From: Tiliqua scincoides
Taxonomy: Eukaryota; Chordata; Lepidosauria; Squamata; Scincidae
DNA length: 64,000 nucleotides
Assembly (NCBI RefSeq): GCF_035046505.1
Contig: NC_089824.1
Coordinates: forward strand, 116,323,997-116,387,996
Direction: 5' to 3'
Made by a program: the position numbers and the translations under genes. Shown piece after piece: positions 32,235 to 44,770 of the stretch (position 1 is its first letter; each line of letters starts with the position of its first letter). The notes below the pieces were generated by a model. That model was not told the origin of the DNA and ran no database searches. It saw only the letters and a list, made by a program, of their open reading frames with translations.

Positions 32235-32540
32235 TTAATATTGTCAACACTGGCTGGCAGGCACCTTTGCCCATCCTAGAGATGGCAGGGAGTGAAACTG
32301 GAGCCTTCCATATGCACAGCAGATGCTCTTCAGTAGCTCACCCACCCCCTGCCATTCAGCAAGCAGGACCAGTTTTATGTACAAGCTACTGTAAGTAAGC
32401 TTCAGTTTAGGCCTCACCTTTTTATATAATCTGCTGAAAAATTAAATAGACTTTTAAAAAGGCTCTTTCAAATGTTTATTTTCATTCCATCCTGATTCAC
32501 ATATACGTGTCTAGCAGGTTCTAATCCCCTCAGGCATGAA

Positions 32541-32695
32541 GCCTCCTGGATGACTTGGGCCAGTCACGCTCTCTCAGATTCACCTACTTCACAGAATTGT
32601 CATGAAGACAAAAGGAGGGCAGGAACTATGTGCACCACCCTGTGCTCCTTGGCGGAAGGGTGGTATAAAAATGTGAAAAATAACTACATGGCATC
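32541..32695 (+). mobile_element. tRNA-related SINE fragment
   Basis: GACTTGGGCCAGTCACGCTC, TTCACAGAATTGTCATGAAG and GGAAGGGTGGTATAAAAATG are the body and tail of a SINE abundant in squamates. The tRNA-like head is missing. Confidence 0.6.
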
Positions 32696-32806
32696 AAGGT
32701 TAGCGTGGTCCATGTCATATTTCGCATTCTGGAGCAAACATGAAGGTTTGGGCACCCCTTCCAAACACTTGTAGTCACTGTGATATTCAAAAAAATACAC
32801 TTTTTT

Positions 32807-33050
32807 GCAGGGACATGCGCTGGGTGGGGAGGCAGGTGAGGCAGAGCCTCCCCACCAGAGTCCTTGGGAAAGCGCTCCCACCGTGTGAGGCACCCACAGC
32901 CCAAGCGCTGAGCGAGGAGGGAGGGAGCGACTGCGGAGTGTGTGGGTTGTGGGTGTTTGGGTGCCTCACAGGGCACTTTTCGAAGGAGGAGTGGGGAGGC
33001 TCCAGTGGGGAGGCTCTGCCTCACCTGCCTCCCCACTCACTGCACCTTGC
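32807..33050. mobile_element. MITE with long GC-rich inverted ends
   Basis: GGGGAGGCAGGTGAGGCAGA near the left and its complement near the right form inverted arms of about 45 bases inside a 244 bp unit. The superfamily is not clear. Confidence 0.6.
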
Positions 33051-33089
33051 TTTTCAGGTGTGTGGTAATATTATGAGATGGGGCCTCTT

Positions 33090-33594
33090 GCACTTGGCAT
33101 GGTTGAGCCCCGCCTTGCTGCCTACTGCTGGCCCGTTCCTTCCCTTCCTGCTGCTTTTGCCCCCCCCCTTTCCTCCCTCTGCCAACCGCAGGCGCCCCCT
33201 CGACTTCTGGCTCCAGTGCAAGGGACGTCTCCTTGCTGAGAGCCTCGCCCGTGTTTTGCTCTGCCTGCGCCTGAGGGCGGAGCAGGAGCAGTTCCAGGCG
33301 GGAGCCCCCTCGCCCCTCTCCTACCGCCAAAGCCAGGCTGGCCTCTTCTGCAGCCGTCCCAGTGGCGGCATCAAGGGGCGAGTCAGCGGCGGGGGACGGA
33401 GGAGAGGCCGATCTCACCCCTCCAGTGGACGCCTCCTGCCTGGGGAGCAGAGGAGGAACTGCAGCCTTGGAGGGCTGGGCTTGTTTTCGGTTTTGCTTTC
33501 ACTTCGCAGCTCGTGGGCAGGGAGCAGACCCGGAGCATCCCCCGCCCGCTCCACCAGCCCTGCCCACACTTGCAAAACCAGCCTCTCTTCACCC
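33090..33594. other. CpG-rich patch, intergenic
   Basis: This 0.5 kb is visibly richer in G+C and CpG than its surroundings (GGCGGCATC, GGCGAGTCAGCGGCG). It lies between two MITEs and belongs to no recognised exon. It may be the interior of a young repeat or a true CpG island. Confidence 0.4.
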
Positions 33595-33940
33595 CAGTGT
33601 TTCTCAGACTGTGGCGTGGGACCCACTAGGTGGGTCGCCAGCCCATTTCCGGTGGGTCCCCATTCATTTCAATATTTGATGTTTAATATATTAGACTGGT
33701 ATGTGACTTCATCTGGGGAAACGTTACAGACCTGTACTTTGGACAAGCGACTATGTATGTGCTTTTAACAATGATAGTCAATGGGACTTATTCCTGGGTA
33801 AGTGTGGATTGCAGTCTTGGATTGTGAAAAATTTTCCTACTTGATGATGCCCCTTCCAGTCATGACATCACTTCTGGTGGGTCCCGACAGATTCTCATTC
33901 GAAAAAGTGGGTCCCAGTGCTAAAAGTTTGAGAACCACTG
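33595..33940. mobile_element. hAT MITE, near-perfect TSD
   Basis: CAGTGTTTCTCAGACTGTGG to GCTAAAAGTTTGAGAACCAC-TG, with flanks CTTCACCC and CTTCACAC (7 of 8). It belongs with the 264, 12849 and 17611 copies. Confidence 0.85.
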
Positions 33941-34129
33941 CTTCACACAGTCAGCGATGTGCACTTGTGACACTTTTGCCACAAGGAATCAAAGTTTCTG
34001 TGGCGTGTATTTTTCCGCCTTTCAGGCACTGCATGAAATATTTTGTTCCCAGAAAGCACCCGTTTTTCCTCTTCTAACTTAGGGGTTGGCTAGGACATTG
34101 ACTGCTGCATGAGTGACACAGGGGCCAGC

Positions 34130-34305
34130 CCTACCCAACTATCCAGTGCCAGTGCTGCAGCAATGCAGCCCCCCTCCAAACAGGGAACAAACTTTCCCTT
34201 ACCTGGAGGAGGTCTCTGTGATTGCCCCCTCCAACCACAGGATGCAGTGTATGCCCCATTGGCATGGCTGCACCAGCACTGGAAAGTTGGATAGGATTGG
34301 GCCCA
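34130..34305. mobile_element. Short MITE, AGCACTGGAAAGTTGG ends
   Basis: CCAACTATCCAGTGCCAGTG and GCACTGGAAAGTTGGATAGG are inverse ends. It is the sister of 20450-20636. Directly after it lies a short MITE remnant with TTACTTCTGAGTAAACGTGC (to about 34437). Confidence 0.6.
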
Positions 34306-34486
34306 CAGCCCACAGTTCTATACACAGTTACCTGGGAGTAAGGCCCATTGACTATAATGGGAATTACTTCTGAGTAAACGTGCACAGGCTGGGGCTGCAA
34401 GTTCTTCACAGATGTGCATAGGATTGTGCTTACAATTATCAATAGGGTTTATGCTTTCACTAATTTCATTTTGTATTGTAATCATT

Positions 34487-34976
34487 CAAACTCACTTGGA
34501 AAACTGCATCCAGTTTTGGGTACCACGTTATTAAGGACATTGATAAACTGGAGCAGATGCAGAGGAGGACAAGGCTGGTGAGGAAACCAAGTAAAAAGAG
34601 CTTAGCATGTTTATGCTGGAGAAAACTAAGGGGAGATATGGTTGCCGTCATCAAGTATCTGAAGGGCTGAAGTATCTGAAGAATCTGAAGGGCTGAAGGA
34701 GAGGACTTCCTTTCTGTTGTTCCTGAGGACAGATCTAGAACCAATGGGTTGAAACTAGGAGTAGATTGACATGAGGAAGAATGTCCTAACTGGAAGAGTT
34801 GTCTGGCATGAATAGCCTGCCTTATGCAGTTGTGGGTTTTCTCTTATTAGAGGTTTCAAGGAGAGGCTGGATAGTCATCTCTCAGGGTGCTGAAGTCACC
34901 TGCACTAAGCAGGAGGTTGGACTAAGATGACCTCAGAGAAGAGGTACCTTCCAACTCAACACTCTATGCAGTGTTG
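34487..34976 (+). mobile_element. CR1 LINE 3' fragment
   Basis: The translation is broken but shows the CR1 C-terminal pattern, and the 3' UTR AGGAGGTTGGACTAAGATGA with CTTCCAACTCAACACTCTATG is diagnostic of CR1. Confidence 0.75.
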
Positions 34977-36663
34977 TATGCAGTCTGACTCTCAGGAGCC
35001 TTCCATCTTATCTCAAGGATATTTTGGTCCCGTGTATGTCAAGGCCATGTTAACCAATTCTTCCCCAGTATGAACACCACAGAAGCTCTACTTAGGGCCC
35101 TCTCTTTCTTATGCATTGTTAGGTCAGGGTACATGTTGCATTAGACATGGGCTTCCCGTAATACATACTTTGACTCTCACACCTGTGCTATGAAGCCAGC
35201 AGCTGGCAATGGAAGCAGGCAGTTGAGGTGCAGAAGGGGAAAGCTCTGGTGCTGTTCATGGTGGCAGCAGACTATGGAGCCTTCACCCCCTGTCTTGGCT
35301 CACATAAGAATGAGCATTTGTGCAGAGATGATGTTGCTAGCCCTTCAGCCCTGGATCAATTCAAGATGTAGCCACCTTTTAACGTTCATTGCAGACCAGG
35401 GAAAGAGAATGCTGAACTTGGACTGAGGCTGTCACTCAGGAGTGTGAGCTGGAAAGTGCCCAGTCATCTCAGCCGTGAACTCACTATACATGACCTTAAG
35501 CAAGTTCAGTTTTCTTGGCCTCATAGGATGAAACCTGTGATACTGGAGATGGCAGGAGCATGGTGGCATGAGTGTGAGGTTGAAGAAAGATTTTTGTTTG
35601 CAGTACATAATCTCAGTTCGTAAAGCTTCAGCAAAAATATTGCTTACTTCATGCTGTCTCTTGGGAGGCAAACCTCTTAGGATTCAAAGTGGTGACGACA
35701 AGCATCAGGTGCATGCTGCGCTCGACTGACGCAAGTGGGACGCATAGGCAAACACCTGGATTTGCATTTGTGCACCCGATTGCACAAACCTACACATGCA
35801 CAAAGGCGCACAAACTGGCACTCTTGTAGTATAGACAAATGATGACAAACATTGGAGATGTGTATGCACATCTGTCACACATAATAACCCTGTTCCAAGG
35901 TGACTCACACATACGAGGAACACGTGCGAGCAAGCCTGACCCACATGCTGACACGTTCCTCAAACTCCATTGTCTCATGTCTCTACTCCCCATGGCAATA
36001 TGGTCCCTCCAGGATTGTTGAATGTTTCTGCCAAAAACTGTGTTGCCTCACCTTCCCTTCATTTTGCGACTGCTAGGAGCAGTAGTGGAGTGTCTGCTCT
36101 CTCTCCGTGAATGCCAGGACTCTGACCATTGCTACCACTGGCCAAACACTCATCTGAATCCTTTTTGTTTTTCCAGACTGCACCATTGCCCCAGGGGACA
36201 GAATAGGGGTCCTTTGCAGAATTCCACTGCAGCCCCCACACCGAGAGGGAAAGGTCATGTTCTGAGCCATCATGCTCTTGTCCCTAACAGTGCCTGATGC
36301 TGTTGTCTCTTCCTTGTTACTCTCTCTGAGTTTCTCTTGGCGTATCACAGGCAGCTGTGCCATAGATGAAGACACTGTGCAGGCCTCAAGGAAAGCCTGC
36401 CTGACTTCCTGCAGTGGTCAAAGAGAGATTCCTTCTTCCCAGCTTAGTCATTTCTTACCTCACTTGGTCTCTGGATGTGACCCTGCAGGGGGAGAGGTCT
36501 CTCTGCTTCCAGGGTCTGCAATATCCTCACGCTGTAACTCCTTGGGCTCCAAGGGTGAGGATGCTTCTCTCTGGTCATGGGCCCCCTGTCTTCTGCTGCT
36601 GTTAGTCAAACAGCAGCAGGGGGATGAGGGAACAGCATAAAAACCTCACTCATCACACGCTCA
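34977..36663. other. Intergenic stretch with no recognised feature
   Basis: Several open frames of 60-120 codons occur on both strands, but none shows a known domain or repeated family. I see nothing I can name. Confidence 0.6.
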
Positions 36664-36895
36664 AGATATTATATTATTCTTAAGAATATTTATACCTGTT
36701 TACTGTCTTTCAACAAAAAAAGTTCACAAAGAAAACCAAGTAACTAAATGGCTGTCAATCTAAAAAGAAGCAGAAGAACCCCAGCAAACAGCCACTAGAT
36801 AAGACACTGTGTGGGATGAAGATGAACTGTGGCTCTCCTTGCTGCTAAATATAAGAGGAGCATCACTTGAGAAAGTGCCTCTCTGCCTGGTTCAC
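36664..36895 (-). mobile_element. L2-related LINE/SINE end, reversed
   Basis: Contains AAAGTTCACAAAGAAAACCA, TGTCAATCTAAAAAGAAGC, AACAGCCACTAGATAAGACA and CTAAATATAAGAGGAGCATC, all shared in order with 44739-45006; a piece recurs at 45684-45780. Confidence 0.65.
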
Positions 36896-39761
36896 AGGAG
36901 GTCCTTGGATGAAGCGAGGAGGCACTGGGGAGAAATGGGCAAATGATGTTGATCAGGTGCTTAGAGCAGGGGGAATGTTTTGCTTGAATGCCAGGGCGCT
37001 GCATAGCTCTGGGCCGTGGCTTGCTTGTTTGCTGCAGAAATAGAAAAATAAGAAAGAAAAACAGGATAGTAGGCAATAAGATGTGCAAGAGGCAGTTTTC
37101 TTTTCCTCAGGTCTCTCTGGATGGCATGGCAATCTCCTTGGAGGCATGTGGGAGGGAAGCACAGCAGGGATCTCACCAACGCACTAAAATTTGGCACACA
37201 AGGAGAGGAACCATCTGGTGTGTGAAAAAGTGCAACTTGAAACTCTCTGGCCTCTTTATAGGATGTTTACACCTGGGAAAGTGGGTGGAATTGATCCTCT
37301 GAGCCATAGGGTCTCATTCCTGACTTTCTTTGGTCCCCAAATGATACACCCATTCCCTCAGGTTTAGTCCACTGACTGTTCTGAGCCAGAGAAAAGGTAA
37401 TTTGATTAAAGTCAGGGAAAGGATATCTTCCTGAATGAAACTTGATAAATGCATTCCCCCTCCCCCCCAAGCCAAAGTGTAAGATAAGAGAGGATGAGAT
37501 CAGCTGAGACTCTTCTCATCATTTCTCAAGCAAGGAAAAGCTGCAGCTCCTAAATGTCAGCATATTGGGGGGGGGGGGAAGAGGGACTGTTAATGGCAAT
37601 GTTAACAGAATATGAGGGAGGATCATTCTTGGGTGCCATAAGCGTGGAGGAGGGAAAGGAGAGAAAGAGGTATGAGTTTCCTGGTGGAGAAAATCAACCT
37701 TATTTGGGTTCTCAGCAGGAGGGAAAATGGGCTGCTTATCACCGTGGCCACCCAACTCCCAGAAACAGCAATCTCAAGCATACTTCCTTGCTAGTTTCAC
37801 TGAAGAAACATGGTTAGGACTGAGCTAGAACTGAGTTTGATAAAGAGATGGCCTCTCAAACTGCTTTCCAGAGTCGCTTCTCAGAGCACTAAGATTTCAG
37901 AGGGTCTGGTTTGGGGTACTGTAGCAAGAGTTCATCTGGCCAGTGAAATACAGCAATCTCCATTCCATCGGTTTCTGAAACTTTTTTTATTTTCAAAGAA
38001 TATAATGACAATATCATAACATTACCAGATCCACAACACAGTATTTCAGTCATTCACATTGAACAAACTGGAATACGGAACAGGTTCCAGTTGTAAATAA
38101 ATAATATTGAAGCAGCTCAGCTCTGACCTTGGGAGAGCCTTGCTAGTATTCTCCTAGACTTCTGGCCAGGCTAACTGTGGTAAAGAGAGCAGTACAAATA
38201 AAATCCTGAGGTCTTAAACTGGACTGCGTTGGCATTGCCACTTCATTGCTGGTTTCGCAATGGAACCACTGATCACTTGAAGGGCCCCTGCCACTTCCTC
38301 AGTTGTATTTTAGTGTTAAATCTTATTAATTTCTATGTAATAGGAAAAAATTGCTGTCCTGAGCAGCATCCCCAAAAAACCAACGGTAAAGGGACAGTGT
38401 GGTAGCTGCTAAGATTTGGACAGATGCATTTTTCCAGTTGAATATCCTCCATATTTCCTTGGTGCCATGGATCACAGGGTAGCTATAATCTTTATGTTGG
38501 CATGAATGCAACAAAGTACAAACCGTGGTTAAACCACCATGAAATAGTATAGACAGACATTACAGCAGTAATGAAAGAAATTACCCCCAAAAGTAGGAAC
38601 AAGAGGTTTTTGGGTTTTTTTTAAAGATTGAAATAAATGTTTAATTAATATGAAGTATTGATCCTTCTCCAGTGAAATCCATGGTGGGAGGTTTTAACCA
38701 TAGATTTCAGAATAAAAATCAAATCACATTGTGGTTCCTTAATCAGACATCACTTCATGGAAGTCAGCAGGAGGTTGTCTGAATAAGGGTTAATACAGAA
38801 CAGAGTAAGAACCTCAGGATATGGTCCCTGTTGAATGAATGGAAGCATGCAAGATGGGGTTTTGCTGTTTGATGCATCTACTCTGGAAATTGTTGCTGGT
38901 GAACAAGAAGGATTTATTTTTACATCACTGCTTGCTGGGAAAAGAACAGTTTAAACTGGTCTTTGCTATCACTTAAAAGTTTGTGAACACCAGCAATATA
39001 CCTACTTAACCATTGCTGGAAAATAGTTACAGGATGGTGTACTGTAGCTGTAGCCTTGGTCTGAATGATATATAGTGTCATCAAATTTAGAGTCCATGTA
39101 TATATCTAGATATTTTCTGTGCTGATGTCACTTAATGTCTCAACATTAACCCTGTGCTTGCTCCCACTTGTCAGGATTTTTACCTGAGCCATGGTGTCAG
39201 GCTTTAACTCGTCCACTCTTGATACTTCAATTTGGATCAAGTTCTCCTACCCAGTGTGCACTATTTGCATGGGGGGGGGGAGGCAGAGAAGCAAGGTTAC
39301 TTGCAGGGTAAATAGTATGTGCAGTGGAGCCCAATCGAGTTAAAAACTGGGTCAGGGATAGAGTTAAAGACTGCCTACTCCCCTGCCATAGTCATGATCT
39401 GGACTGCAGCTCCCTGAAGACGCTGCTTACAGGAAAAAAGGAAAAATGCCAGGACCAAGGGCATGATTACAATTAGATCACATCAAGAAATAAGGCTGAT
39501 TCATGCAGGCATGATATCACTTGCTCTTATCACTTGATTCTTCAGTGACTCTCCCCCAAATAACACAAACCACCTCTATAGGAAAACATTGCATTTGAGT
39601 TAATCTCAGATGATGGGAACATTTTGTCTGTGGTGAGTAATCTGTGATGGCTCATTCAAACATCACTCGATGTTACAATCCATGAGTGGCGAACCAGTCC
39701 CAAGCCTTCAACTGCACAGTCAATTTTTCAGTAGTTATGGTTTTACAATACAGTATAGTCT
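36896..39761. other. Intergenic stretch with little repeat content
   Basis: I recognise no gene, LINE or MITE here. This is the longest stretch of the window without visible transposon ends, so conserved regulatory sequence, if any, would be easiest to find here. Confidence 0.5.
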
Positions 39762-42127
39762 TTTAATTCCTTCCAGTTCTTAAAACACATAAACAACTCG
39801 AAATGGGTTTACACTGTAAACAGATATTTTGCAGCCTGTTGGTGAGGGAGGCAGGATATGAGAACTGATTCACACAAATTAACTGAGGTTCAAGAATTCC
39901 ATTAGGTTTGGTATAGTCCTTTGCTGCCAGTGCCTACTGCAGCAGACCCACAATAATTCTAGCCAACGTACATTATAGAACATATGAAAGTTCAGATGGG
40001 TAGGGCTTGCAGGGGAAAGGACTGTGAGCCTGCCGCCACTTGTAATCAGGGCCTGGGTTACACGACAGAAGCTTTCAAAAGAGAAGCTACAAATTGGGTG
40101 ACAAGGCCAACTGCTTGGTGCCTGCCTGGTTGCATGACAGCACCAGTCCTGTATCCAGTGATGGTAATTATTTCAAGATTGCAGTGATGGATAGGCCCCC
40201 ATGCTACGTGCTCCTTTTTGTTGCCTGGACAAATTGGCATGAGATAGTTAAAACCCACTGTGGGCTGCCCAGGTGATCACTGGGATGTTAAGCCTTCCTG
40301 AACTTCAACAGACTTGGCAGAAGCAGGAGAAGCTAGCTATGTGACTTCACTCTAATCAGTTTAGTGCAGGGGTCTCCAAACCTTTTGGCCAGAGGGCCGC
40401 ATCAAATATCTGGCCTGGTGTTGAAGGCCAGAAAAAAAAACTTAAATATAAAATTTAAATAAATTAGAGATGGAACTTAGATGAATGAATGAATGGGCTC
40501 ATTCATTCAACCTCTCTGGCCCTCAGAACACCCTCCAGACACAATCAGAGCACAGTTCTGGTCATGTTTAGTTGAGTGGGCCACAGGCTTTCAGGGGACA
40601 AGAGATTGGCTGTGGACCAGAAAGAGGCTTGCTGCGGGCTGCACCTGGCCCCCGGGCCAGGGTTTGGAGACCCCTGGTTTAGTGTATTGTAATCAGTGCA
40701 GAGAAGGATTTTCTCAAGGTGTAGAACCAAGAAAAATCTTTACACTTCAACAACGTAACATTCTACAGTGCTCTCTTCCTCTCAAAAATCGAGATCCTCA
40801 CACTAAATTCCAGGCCAGTTCATATGCTTACATGATTTTAACCAAACATCCCTGCTTTAGGCAGACAGTATAACCTGCAGGTTATACTGCAGGTTAATTT
40901 TGCCTGTCCACAATACTCTTCCCAAAAAATAAGCTCCAGATGAGCAGATGGGAGGGTGTTGGTGCACTGGAGACAGCTTGTCCTTTCCCCTCCCACTTTT
41001 CATGCTGTCAGAGGTGCCACAAATGGCTAACTCAGGGTATGTGCGGGCAGATTGGGTCGTCTACATTTTTGTGGGCTCATAACTTTTGTGGACTTATTTG
41101 CAAGGCTGTTCTAGCCCTGTGTCCTGCTTTTCTTTACTACTCTGTATAGGCCTGCTGTCTGAACTGTTATCGTGTTGCATAGATGCCAGGATAGCCGCAG
41201 AAAGTCAATTTCAACTGCAGGCTCCTTGCTGTAGGACTTTTCTGAAGAGCCTGTTTCTAAAGTGCTGTGCTCATCTAATGCCCTTCCTAAATAAATAACA
41301 TTTATAATAATAAATAAAAATAATTAAATTAAAATCAGGCATGACACCCAAGGTTGCATATAACATTTGTACAAGCACCATACATTAAATCGATGCCCCT
41401 TCTGCAGATCATATGCATCTTCTGCAGATATCACTGGGAGGAGTGCTTGCCCAGCTATATGCATGGCAGAAGACAGAGATCTATGAATGCAGCGTGAGCA
41501 AAGCAGAGGCAGGGTTCCTCTGGCTGCAGATGCAAAGCAAAGTCTGTGTTGTTAGGACGTTATGTCCCGGAACATTCAGGTGGTTGATGTACAAACATGC
41601 AGAGTTGTGGGCTTTTGGAGCTGACTTGCAACGGGTGGAAACTGCCGACTCCTGTGTGCTATGTACAGTTTGTAGTCTGTGTTCGTAAGTGCAGAGATCT
41701 ACTTCTGAGAGCAGGCAGGGGCTTACACAGGTACATGTAGATGGGTACAAAGACACGCAGTGCACAACAACGGGTGTTGGACAGTTTTAGAGTGGTTCAG
41801 ACTTCCTGCTTATCTATCATGCAGCTCTAGCCTTCTGCTTTGTGCAGGCTTTCTGCCTTGTGCAGTTTCTCCAGTCTTTTTCACATGAACCCTTGTTTTT
41901 CCCCCTCATAGCTTCCACTCTCAGTGGTAAGAGAGGGGTTTTTCTCTGTGAGCTTCTGGGTACATGGAAGCATTTGGGGTTGCAAACACCCTGGTGAAGA
42001 CAGAATTCCAGTCCAAGCTCCACCACTCAACAGCAATTAGCACCTCCCTCTCAGGCCCCAGCCTCACCCGCTTCACTCTGTGTCTCTGTTTCCCCAACAC
42101 AGTTTAGGGTGGTGGTAACGGGCTGGT
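39762..42127 (-). other. Probable RGS16 3' UTR and downstream sequence
   Basis: No AATAAA occurs on the minus strand for more than 2 kb after the RGS16 stop. The first usable variant I see is ATTAAA at 39762-39767. If used, the 3' UTR would be about 2.4 kb and would contain a 310 bp hAT MITE at 40367-40676. Human RGS16 also has a long 3' UTR. Nothing else is recognised here except an A/T-rich stretch at 41287-41335. Confidence 0.3.
40367..40676. mobile_element. hAT MITE, perfect TSD
   Basis: CAGGGGTCTCCAAACCTTTTG to GGTTTGGAGACCCCTG, flanked by GTTTAGTG on both sides (40359-40366, 40677-40684). It is related to the 19254/26723 pair but shorter. Confidence 0.9.
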
Positions 42128-42322
42128 TCAGGTGTGCTTGCCTGTTTTGTGACTGGGTGCTTGTTCTACCAGGTCTCTGTAGTAGGCAGATTTCAGAAAT
42201 CTGGGGTAAGAGTCCTTCTTCATCAAGGTGTAGGTTTTCATTTGGGCTTCTTCAAAACAAGCAGAAGTAATGATTGTGAGGTTTCTCCTTGTTGCCTCTC
42301 TGGTTTCATGGTCAAGGTTCAC
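42128..42322 (-). CDS. RGS16: RGS16 last coding exon
   Basis: The acceptor is CTCTTTCAG. It encodes [19 protein letters not shown], then [18 protein letters not shown] and a short tail ending GKHT before TGA. The tyrosine before RDL aligns with human Y168, a reported phosphorylation site. The human serine/alanine-rich tail is absent. Confidence 0.95.
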   Translation of the reverse strand: MNLDHETREATRRNLTIITSACFEEAQMKTYTLMKKDSYPRFLKSAYYRDLVEQAPSHKTGKHT

Positions 42323-44737
42323 CTGAAAGAGAGAGCACATATTGACTATTCATTGTCTATCAGTACATTCTCTAATGGGTGTTAGTGTAAAAACAGCAGG
42401 TATATAATGAATGGTCTAGTACAATGATTCCCAAAGTCCTTCTTAGGAGGGGCGACTCACTTGAGGGGGAAGGGGGATTGCAGCAACACGATCCCCAGGA
42501 TCGTCCTGCTGCCAGGGAAAGGATGGGTTCATGGCTTACCTGAAGCCAGCGCTGGTCTTGGAGGGGGTGCAGGGAAGCCCACGGTCACCTCCAAAGGGCT
42601 CCCCAAGCTAGAGCCTCCAAAATAATAAAAATTGTTATCAGAAACCACTTCTGGTTTCTGATCACAAAGCCGGAAGTGGATTCCGATTGCAATTTTTATT
42701 GTTTTTGAGGTTTGGGGAGACCTATGGAGGCATCTACTGGGCTCCTTGCACCCCCCCCCCCCAGAGGCCGGTGCTAGTTTCAGGTATGCCAGGAACCCAC
42801 CCTTCTTTCTCCAGCAGCATCATGATCCTGGGGGTTGCATTAGCCCCTGCCCCCACACCTTAAGGGACCAGAGCTGAATGCTTCCCTGGCTGGTGAGTCA
42901 CAATCCATTAGTTTGGGAACCACTGTTCTAGTACTATAGTACTATACTATATACTATATACTCAACTGGGTGTAGCCTCATAAGAACATTCCTTGAATTA
43001 GCCAAGGAGAGCAGGCACTTGTTTATGAAAACCAGCACAGAATTCATACTCACTTCTCTGGGAGCCTCATTTAGAACAAACTCCTCAAAGATCCTGTTGG
43101 CTTTGGCTGCCAGTTTGGCTTTTGAGTAGATTTTCTTGTAGTCCTCACAGGCCAGCCAGAACTCCAAATTCTCTTCACTGAATTCTGTTTTAAGGAATCC
43201 GTGGAATGCTGCCACCCCATCTGGGAAGAAGAACAGATAACATCCAGTTTAGAAGTGGAAGAGAAAAAAGAGAATGAAGGACTATTTCTTACAACAGGAA
43301 AAATGCTGTGGAAGGTTTTTGTCAACCCCATATAAATCTTAAGGAGGAAATGAAGAAAGAAACTTTGTATTAAACAAGGGTTAGAATGTTAGTGGGAAAT
43401 ATGGTCCTGGGAATATAGGCAGGGATATAAAATATTTTATAGGTATACTCAAACCAACAGTTTCAGAACAAATAGATACGTAGGTGACTTTTTGGGGGGG
43501 GGGGGGCAGAGATTCTTTAAACCAGCGGATCTCAAGAGAACCACTGTGAGTGCGGGGACTGTGAGGGGGATGTGCCCTCACGGTGCTTTAGAGATCATGG
43601 CATCGCAGGCACCTAGAGGCTTGTCTTCCTAACTGGGGGAATCGGCAAGCAACGGAGAGGGTCCAGAAGGTCCACATCCCTCTCTGTGGGTCTCCCTCAG
43701 GGGATTTATCGCTCCGAACGGCAGGTTGGAGTGACTTCCGGTTTACTGGGAATCACTTAGGGAAAACTGGAAGTTGCTCCAACCTGCAGATCAGAGAGAT
43801 AAATTGCTTGAGGGAGACCCACAGAGGCAGCTGTGGGCCTTCTGGACCCTCTCCAAGACTTACTGATTTCCCCCCAAGTAGGGAGGCAAGCCTCTGGGTG
43901 CCTATGGTGCCGCGTTCGCTGTGGCGCTGCTGGGGCACCCTTTCCTGAGTCATTCCCCTTAAGGGAGAATGGCCCATTTTTTGTTCCTATGGTGGGTTGC
44001 GACCCACTGCTTTGAGCACCAGTGCTTTAAAATATAGCAGAGTTCTTTGTTGGGGATTATAGCATTGCCTAAAGGAACATACTATGCTGTATGCTACTTA
44101 TTTCACCTCCTATCTGTTAACATAAATATGGCTAAGATAGTGAATCCCAGACTGTGCTCTGGGGCTCCCTGGGGCACTGCTGCAAACTCACAGAGGGCCA
44201 CAGGATATTTTTCTGGAAGTTCCAGCAGCATGTCTGTAAGACAATGACAGAACTGTAGGGGGCACCATGAAGGAATTAGTCTGGCATGAAGGGCACTGGG
44301 AACAAAGTAAATGTAGCAACTGCAGGGCCAAGTGGTTGTACTCAGCAGGGTGTGGTATGCCTGAAAGAATTACAGAGAAATCAAGGCATGCATTTTCCAC
44401 ATGGTGGCCCTAAGGCAGCCATTTTCAACCACTGTGCCATGGCACACTGGTGTGGCGCAAATGGTCTGCTGGTGTGCTATGGGTGTTTGGGGGAGGGTCA
44501 TTTATTAATAGGGCATTGGGGGATGTGAGCCCCCCACCAACAGCATGGTGTGCCTTGTCCATTGTCAGAAAACGGACGGTGAAAAATTCTCTGCTCATTT
44601 TGGCCTGTTTGTGAAGAGATGATAGGTGTACAAAGGGCAAAATGAGGGGACTACCTTTTAGCACCAATTGTTAAATCATGGTAGTTTCCTGTTCCTGCAA
44701 CTTGTAATTGTATTTCCCCTTTGTACATCAGGTGTCA

Positions 44738-44770
<33 letters not shown>

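Noticed and set aside
32740-33768. A 342-codon open frame on the + strand
   Set aside because: It runs through a MITE, a GC-rich patch and a hAT element, shows no domain and has the proline/leucine composition of a chance frame in GC-rich DNA.
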